Origin: Lingula anatina
Lineage: Eukaryota; Brachiopoda; Lingulata; Lingulida; Lingulidae
Assembly (NCBI RefSeq): GCF_001039355.2
Contig: NW_019774480.1
Location: forward strand, 1 to 64,000
Direction: 5' to 3'
DNA length: 64,000 bases
Shown piece after piece: positions 38,101-47,000 of this stretch (position 1 is the stretch's first letter; every line of letters begins with the position of its first letter). A program made the position numbers and the translations under genes. The notes beneath the pieces are model-generated. The model searched no databases. It was not told the DNA's origin and saw nothing but the letters and a program-made list of their open reading frames with translations.

Positions 38101-39550
38101 TCCAATATTATATCCGATTGTCTTGTTCCGTCTAGCCTTTCCATATTCAGGTAGGATTTTTTAGATTCTCCCCGAGTGATATCCGCAGATCTCTCATCAT
38201 AAGGTTGGAATTTATGATCATAAACGTTCCTGTACTCGTGACCAGCGACCTCTGGTGAGGCCTGCTTTGGAGGCGACGAATGCCTAGGCGGCGCTAGTTG
38301 GTCGTATTCGTCGTGTGGGTGGGGGTCCCGCCCCTCTCCACTAAATCTGTCCATAGGAAGATACTGTGACTCCGCCACCTCTCTGTTATCTCCCTTCTGT
38401 GAGGGTTTTTTATTACGAGAGTTTTGTGACCTTTTTTGTGGTATTTGTCTATGCCTGCTATACGGGGACTCTTTGGCACCGTCAAATTGCCGAATTTCTG
38501 TGACATTTTTATTGTTGTAATTCCCATGGGAACCATTTTGTTCTGGTATATTCCTATATGAGCGGTGAGGGTCTTCTCTCTCAGATCCACGGCTCCTGTT
38601 TTGCTGGGACGGGGATCTATTGGCTGAGATATTCCGATATTCATGCCCGGCAGCGCCTACAGCGCCCTCTTGAGGGATATTTCTGTATTCATGAGGAGCC
38701 GGGTCCGCACCTGGATGACTGCTGGCGCCACCATGTTTGTCCTCCTCGTATGCATGGTTTGAATATGACCGTGGCGAATCAACTTGTTGTGAAATTGTGT
38801 TTAACTTGTTTGGATGGCCGCCACTTACAGGCTGAAATGTTAACAAAATAAGAGATAAATAAATAAAAAATGAATGATAGAAATAAAACAGTTGATCAGT
38901 TAATGTAAACAAGTATAAACAAACATAATCGATAGAATTAAGTAAATTACCAAATTTATTAACTTTTTTTCATTTATTTATATACTTTTGGAAGAAAGAG
39001 GGCATTACTTATTCATAGACAAAACGAAGACGGCATACTGGCTTCATATATAACCCCTGAACCCTGTATGTAACTCGACATCTTTATTTATGTTGACTGT
39101 ACTGCCACTGTGAACTCTCGCTTTGCCTCCTGAGTTCTCCCACCCAGTGCACCCCATGCTGAGTGATTTAAAGACGGCCTACTTAACCATCAAACAATAA
39201 ACAACTATTAAACTGCACGCGACATAGATACTTAAGTTTGTGGGTCTTTCCTGTATAAGTTGTAAGGAATTCACACACACACACACACACACAAAAAAAA
39301 AATTGCCAACTTTGATGTTAGGATTCTTAGTTTTAAGAAGGCTAAATTAACTCTACAATCGGCAAAGTGGCTATAATTTAAAGTTGATTTCAGGTTTATT
39401 CCCTATAGTCTACGTTGATTTTTTAGTGACATGACTTACAACGCTTTGGTTTGAATACCACTGTCCACCTCTCTTTCTTTCACACTCTCCCCTCTCTCCT
39501 TCTCTCTCTCTCTCTCTCGGTTGTTATTTAATGTAATTTTAGTCTTAATC

Positions 39551-39590
<40 letters not shown>

Positions 39591-40960
39591 ATGTTTAATA
39601 TTCCAATTTCTCCAATATTATTGAACCTATATACTAGTAAGATTAGCCTACACGGAATTGATCCGGGATGAATTTTCCCTAAATTCTAACCATGAACCGA
39701 TTAAACATATAAACAGCGTGTCAAGTCAACTCATCTACCTTGCAATACCTCACTACCGAACTAAATATAAACACACATTACCGATAATGACGCGTAAGTG
39801 CACGAACCCTGTACACATAACAGTGTACACATTATGTCAACTATCTGTTTTTCGATTATCACCGCGGTCTAATAGAACCTCGTGTTCATTTTACCTGTCT
39901 CTCCCTCCCTCTCGCCCCCTGACACACCATCCTCCTCCTCGTCCTATCCCCCCGGCCTCCCATACTCCAGTACGAGGCGAGGAAGGTCCACATATTACCA
40001 CGCTTAACGTTATACGGGTAAACTAGGTTAAGCCCCACTGCGTTACTTGTTGAATGTGGAATGATATTTTTATGCGGTTTTCCAGTTGCGGCGCTTTTTG
40101 AAGTGAGTCAGACGTATTTTGATTATTCATTCATGACGATTTTACTGTTGTTTCTCTAATGCGTTCTATATGTATCTATATATATATATATAATCATTTT
40201 ATAGACAGAGATAAAAGACTTGAAGAAGCAGTATGCTTCCCAACCTGTTCTGTCCAATTATATACAATAAAAACATATTTTTCCTTTTTTATTTAGATAA
40301 GAATATGCGCTGTGAAGGCTTAATAAGCAGTGTCATTCAGACTTGTAACAGAAGACGTGTCAGAATTTAGATGATTTATGCACAAATTGCATTTTAAAGA
40401 AGCAAACGCTAGGTATGTTTTTTTTTTTAATGAAGAAAACAACACAGTGACATGAATGGAGGGCAGAATGACAAGATTAACCCACGGCGGATGTGGAGGA
40501 GGACGCAGTGTTCTACTTCAGCGTTCCAATTTAATGACGTGGTTATGATATCGCAGTAGGCCGGGGAAACACGGCGTTCACTGAATGACATACAACGGGC
40601 TTGAATGATGAATTGTTTAATCGTGCATGACATAGTGAAAAGTGCTAGATTCATTCATCTTGTCTATAATAAAAAAAATAAATATAAGACGAAGACATTA
40701 TTATATGGCGCAGTCCACTAAAACCTCAATGCCCCTTACAGAATATCTAAAATGATAAGAAACACCTTCAATAAAACCAAATTAATGCTGACAATTAAAG
40801 TAACATAAACAATGTATATCTCCAATATAATAAAGTTAAATATCTAAATGCGCTCAAAAGGCACCAGTTAAGTTACGGCTGATTATTGTCTCTTATGTGT
40901 ATTTTATACAGCTTCATTTTTTTTCTCTGTCTTTTTTTCATTTTATTTCTGTTTTCAAAG

Positions 40961-41011
<51 letters not shown>

Positions 41012-44000
41012 TAAAGGCTATTGAGTTATTATATAGCCCAACACCTTTTGGTACCAAGAATTAAATGTAAGTGTTCTTGTTTTATTGTAATATATAGTGT
41101 TGTGCGCCAAGCACCTGTTTAGTGCAATTACTATCATTGCGTTTTAATGTTTGTTTCAGTATGACTAATCAATGCTGTGAGAACAAAGCTGAACTATTTG
41201 AAATATTCGAAACATCACCATGACAATAAAGCATGGAGATATATTTGCATTGCTGCTCGTTAACTAAAGATTTAGCTTTCATAAAATGTAGCATAATTTA
41301 ATTGAATTGACCGGGGATGGACATGACGTCTCAGTTCATTTAAGTTATAAAGATATAAAATACCTTGATGAATATGGAAAAGATGTGTTTAGAAACAGAA
41401 AGAAATATTTGATTAAAGAATTCCAACGATTGATATGTGTTGGTATATGTATTAGAAAATTATTCACAGATAATAATGACAATAGCATATTGACCAATGT
41501 GACATTCTTCTCTTGGTCGACACTCGGTAGAGTAGACGAAGGAAGGGTGTTTGTTACAGTAATAGGGGCCATCAATGTCATATATGTCAGGTCACGGAGG
41601 TATGTATCTAACCAAATAAGTGGCTCACTCCTGGAATGTGAGAGACAAACACATTCCTGTATGCTTAATTAGATGTCAGGTGCGTATTCTCTGCGGGTGA
41701 CCAGGTAGAGCATATGCTACTGAGGGGCATGGTGACAGTATTATACTGTTATTATCGGAATGTGAAGATAAATGTATTAAATGGGCGACTCTCTCTCTCT
41801 CTCTCTCTCTCTCTGACAAAATAATGACAGTTCTCTGATCACGTGAATATAAATTAATCTTCAAAGAATTGAGAAATCTGCAAAATGATGAGTTACTGTC
41901 AGTTAGCGGGTATTGCAAAGCCACATCTGATGTGATTTCGCTTCACTCTGAAAAACCTATTAAGGATATCAATGAACTAGCCCCGCGTATAAGAGGGGGA
42001 GTGGCATTTATCGCTATATCCTCAGAAAATCAAACAAGAAGACCGATCATCATTTTTTTCCACGAAACTGAACTCACTTTGCTCCTTCATACACGGTCCA
42101 CCCCTCTTGGTAAATATGAACTGTACTTTCTTGTACCAATGCCATGAAACAGATCAATATACAAATCAAACACCGTCCCTGCCTCCTCTGTACACCGTCT
42201 TACCTACACATAATCTTACACTTCACATCGCTCTTTATCAAATAACTGAGAGATGAATCATTAAAGATTTAATTCGATGTTTCTGTCATCTTTGTACAGC
42301 GTCTCTTGTATATGATGTCAACAAGGGGTGTAAATAGCCCGTGCAATAATCAGTATATCCACAAACAAATTGCTGGATGGGGAAATGATTTATTAGCTGT
42401 ATTAGGGTTAGCACAGTACGCGTATTGTATACATTTAAACGTGCATGGTCCATAGCATGGGCATTTATGACCAAATGGAACCCACCATTCATTCATTCAT
42501 CCAACAGTCCATGAATCTACGGAGTTTCGTTAAATCTGGTGTAGAAATAAAGTGTAATTTAGGATATTTAATGCTTTTACAGGGGTTTGGTTTTGACAAG
42601 CGTTTTAATTCAGTAAGCATAGTGCACCATTCGAGATATAAATTAAAGTTGCTTCAAAATCACTGAAATTTCCTGCGGGCAATTTAACGCGCTGATGAAC
42701 TATACTTATCGCGTAACAGATTTGCGGTAAAGAAACCCTAGATTGTATAAACACGCCTGAAAACATATAGCATTATAGCACTATAAGATTGTGTACAGGT
42801 AGTTTCTACTTATTGAGGTCGCGTGTGCTTTACCCGCATACTAAAAGCAGTGCATCATTATCGCTCGTCAGCCACACGTTGAGTAACAACAAGACGAAAC
42901 CAACTTCTACGTTATATACTGTTTGATCATGACTGGTCGGCTTAATAGATCATAAATGTAACATATTTCATGTTTCCCTGCTCATTCAAAGTGGTGGCAT
43001 TAACAGAAATTATTTATTTATCGATTTATTCATTCATTTATTATAATCATATATATGTAGTCTACTTGGCTTGCGATGTCTCTGTAAAGAAGTAAAATCG
43101 CACTATTTATCCGTATGAGCAGTAATAGGAGATGGTTAAATATGTAATAACACAGGGTTGTGTCCTGAAAGAAATGAGGAAAGGGGGGACAGCTAGTGAA
43201 AGCCTACAATACACGAGTACAATTAGTAGGGCGTTTGTAGCGTCTGTGGTGTTCATCTAGACGCTGGCTGAAAGAAAAGTAAGATATTTTTGATGGGCTG
43301 ACACAGAGAAAATATAAATACTTGCTTTAAGACAACTAACTGGGGAAGAAAGTATTATTGAAGTTAACTGCCAATTTACAGTTGCCAAGACCTGCTGCCG
43401 ATTTTTAGAATGAAGGAGAGATTTTATCTATAAATAATGTTAAACTTATAATTTAAGTGATATTCAGTGTCTTATATTTCTATATAGAACTGCCATATTC
43501 TACTGCTTCAAATTCTATATCTCTTTATATACGGGTGAGACTAGAATTACATATATTGAATCTTAAAGCAAATACGAGCACATCTCACATAATGCGGCTC
43601 TTATCTTAGATGGCTGTCGCTGATAAGGACAGTTTTTCGACAGATACGCCAGCTTGACGGTTAAATTGCGGAATCCACGTGACTTGAAGTGGCTACACTT
43701 GCAATCAAGACAATGGTCGCGGAGGGTGGGGACTAGCTAGGTAACGTAACTTCTTATCAAAGTTCAAAACCCTTCGTCTCAAAATTCCATATATTTTCTC
43801 TTGTGGAAAGTGGCGATTTATGCAAAAAGTAAAATTAGCGTTTGTAAATACACGATATGTAAACATCCTTTCCTTTATAGTAATTTTTGTAAATTTGGAT
43901 GTAATATAATGGTAGATATCAGAGGTCACCAGAAGAGGCATCTGTTATATCACTGTATGGGCGAGTCTCAATAAGATCAATGTGAGTTGAAAAATTTTCA

Positions 44001-47000
44001 TCGTGTTTCAGTTTCGAGAGATGACTCAGAAATTGTGGAGAAATCATGAATTATCAAGTACATTTCTATAAGTAATATGCGGGTTTGAATTATGAATTTA
44101 CCTTTCGCGCTGATTTCGGAGCTGCACCATCTGCTAGTATATTAGAAGTGCCAACATTATTTTCCCTGTAGCTTAAAAAGTAAACTGATACTTTATCAGC
44201 AAATATTTCTATTCGAGTTATTCAAGTTATTGACAAAACAACTTCTACGCTACAAAGCTGGTGGAGCTTTTCATAGTCAATATAACGTATGCAGTGAAAC
44301 TGTGGCCAACATCACGACTACTGAAAACCCTACCACGTTACATTAGTAAGTGGAAAAATGTGTGACATTCTTTCATTTCATGGCCTGTGAGTGTAATGTG
44401 TTAACACAGACCAATAATCCTGTCCGATACCGACTCATCTTCTAATTATATATCTCTTCAAAAGAGAGTATAGCCCTCTACATTGAAAATATATGACTCC
44501 TTACTCGCTACCACAGGGCAGTTTGGTAACGACGCCATTTCTGTGAAATTTTTTTGCAGCAGTGAAGAAATGTGCACAGGATTCGGCATAAAATATATGT
44601 GAATAGCTAATGGAACTATCGCTCTGTGGTCCTGGTAGAGGGTAGAATTCCTAGCTATAGTGACTATTACACTAAACGGTTGTCGTATGTCTTAGTGCGG
44701 GTGCCCCTATTAATATGAAAAATAACTGGCCCCGGTAGAAACTCTGGTGATTTCCAGCATCCATGACCAAACAGTCACCGTATGGCGTGGTGCTGGTGCC
44801 ACTGTATGAGGTAGCGGTAGATGGGATTGTCCATCCTAATTGACTCTGACACGCTCTCTTGATTACTCAAGGAGCGCTAGTAGTATGTTACAAAAATGTT
44901 GCTCAAAGTGTGATTTTGTATAATACTTTAGTTTGCCCTGATATCACTGGGTATTCATAGCGACCAAGGGGCTATATGGACTAATACAGACCTACATGTA
45001 AACTTATTTTGTACGATACATCTCAACTGTCCATATTGTATGTGTGTTAACGGTAACTGACCAAAGTGTTTAACAGGTAAACTGTTGATGTTGCTCAAGT
45101 GTCTATTCACGCGCAGTCCTACATATGTATGATAATGACGCTATTGTTCACAGCAAGGGGTTAACGAGGCATACAGAGGGTCACAAAAGATACAATACGC
45201 TGCCCTAAAGCATTTCACACTCAGGTACATATATTCAGGTATGGCCATAGGAAGATACCGAGGACCCTCCCTCCCCTCCCCCCTTACAAAAGAAATGTAG
45301 GGTTCACTTCCACCATTACACTGCATTGCATTAGAAAGACAAGCAAACTCATCTAAGATTCTTGGCCCACAGGAGCACATTTCATTTTTAAAAAAGCTTC
45401 ACATAATTCACCATCTTTTCGAACTTTTCTTTTCAGAGACAAAAATATCTTTCCTCCCCTGTTCTATAAGTAAAACCTACTAGTCTGCAGATCTGCACAA
45501 AATGCCCTACCCATCAGGCTGTGTTCCAGTCAAATCATGATAAAACTCAAACTGACAAACAATTTACACTCACAGTATTGGATACAATGCATCTAACCTG
45601 TATGATTTTGATCCGCTTGGCTACCTATGCATAGGGTGGGTTGTATATGAATATCCATTTGACCGAGTGACAAATATGTACATGAAGACTGTGTGTCCTA
45701 GTATCAATAGGGTTAGTTTAATATTTGTAAATCTTGCCTTTATTCATTCCTTACCATTGGGCCCCTAAGTTCCCTATACCAGAGACCCTTTTTGATGTCA
45801 CAAACTCAGCGACGGGCAATTTTGTAACTAAAAGAACAGCTAGAAAGGCCTCGAGTAGAGATTAAACTCTAAGTTGCCTACAAACAGTATGGTTGTTCTC
45901 TTATGGGTAATGATAGTTGAAAACCAAAAGAGCACACGTGTTGTGTCTGTAATAATATGCTCACTATTCAATAGAAGTGACACATACCTGTACATTTCTA
46001 TATGTTACATAAGCTACAGCTGCTACATATATATATATATATAGTGCAGTGTCCTTGTCTGTCTCATCATAGCTGTTGGCCATTCTAGAAAACCCACACC
46101 ACATGTTTATACCAGTACATTGCAAAATACCTTACTGTACATAAATCTAAGTCCAGTTTCCAACCTTACGTACACTTGTATGTATAAGCTTACGGGTACA
46201 TATATTATAATGTTGTAGGCCTATTCCTGTATTGCTTATGGTGTTTGTGTTTTTTGGGACATGGTTACTGAAGTGTCTAATCACATGCAACATGCTAAAG
46301 TACCAAAATGAATATATAAATAAATGAATTAAACAATTGAATAATTGAATTATTATTTGGTTAACTATTACAAGTCAGTAGGGTCCCCATTTAAGACATT
46401 TTGCACTTATCCCAGCCTGTTAAATAGACTGTTATTCTTGCTCATTGTTCTTATCGGTCACTACTGTATCAACTCGCCCTACACCTTACCCTGTATAAAA
46501 ACAACACAGCACGGCGTCTCTTATATTGACCAGCTCAATTGACATACCTTAAGCACCGGTGCTATTGACCTTGTTATGATAGAGATATATGTAACAGTGC
46601 CTTGGATACTACAAAATGGGAATCTGTCAAATATGTATATCAATAGACTGTAAATCTTATTAATACCGTAGGCCTAATGTGGGTATAATTCCCTTTCAAG
46701 ACTAAGACATAATATCATAAATTTCCAATGAAGTGAAGATCTCTGTACCATTAACAGAAAGCCGGGCCATAAGTGTGTCAAGAACTTCAGGGTGTGTAGA
46801 TTGATAAATGAGTAAATAAGACTCATCGTTAGATAGAGGGCTTAATAAGCTTACATTGTATCCTACCGGAGGTTATCCGGTGTTAATCTAATCTAATCAA
46901 GACACTAATGAGTAAATTAACCAAGTCACCACATCAAGACGACCAACAGAGGGACATACACCAATATCACGTTGCCCTATCAATCCGACCCGCCCAATCT

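Noticed and set aside
37738-38851. + strand open frames of 78-97 codons opposite exon 2
   Set aside because: They are shadows of the low-complexity coding exon on the other strand and lack splice or family support.
39658-42147. Three + strand frames of 92-122 codons in the first intron of the protease gene
   Set aside because: No domains, biased composition with proline/serine-rich low-complexity ends, and no splice or poly(A) context.
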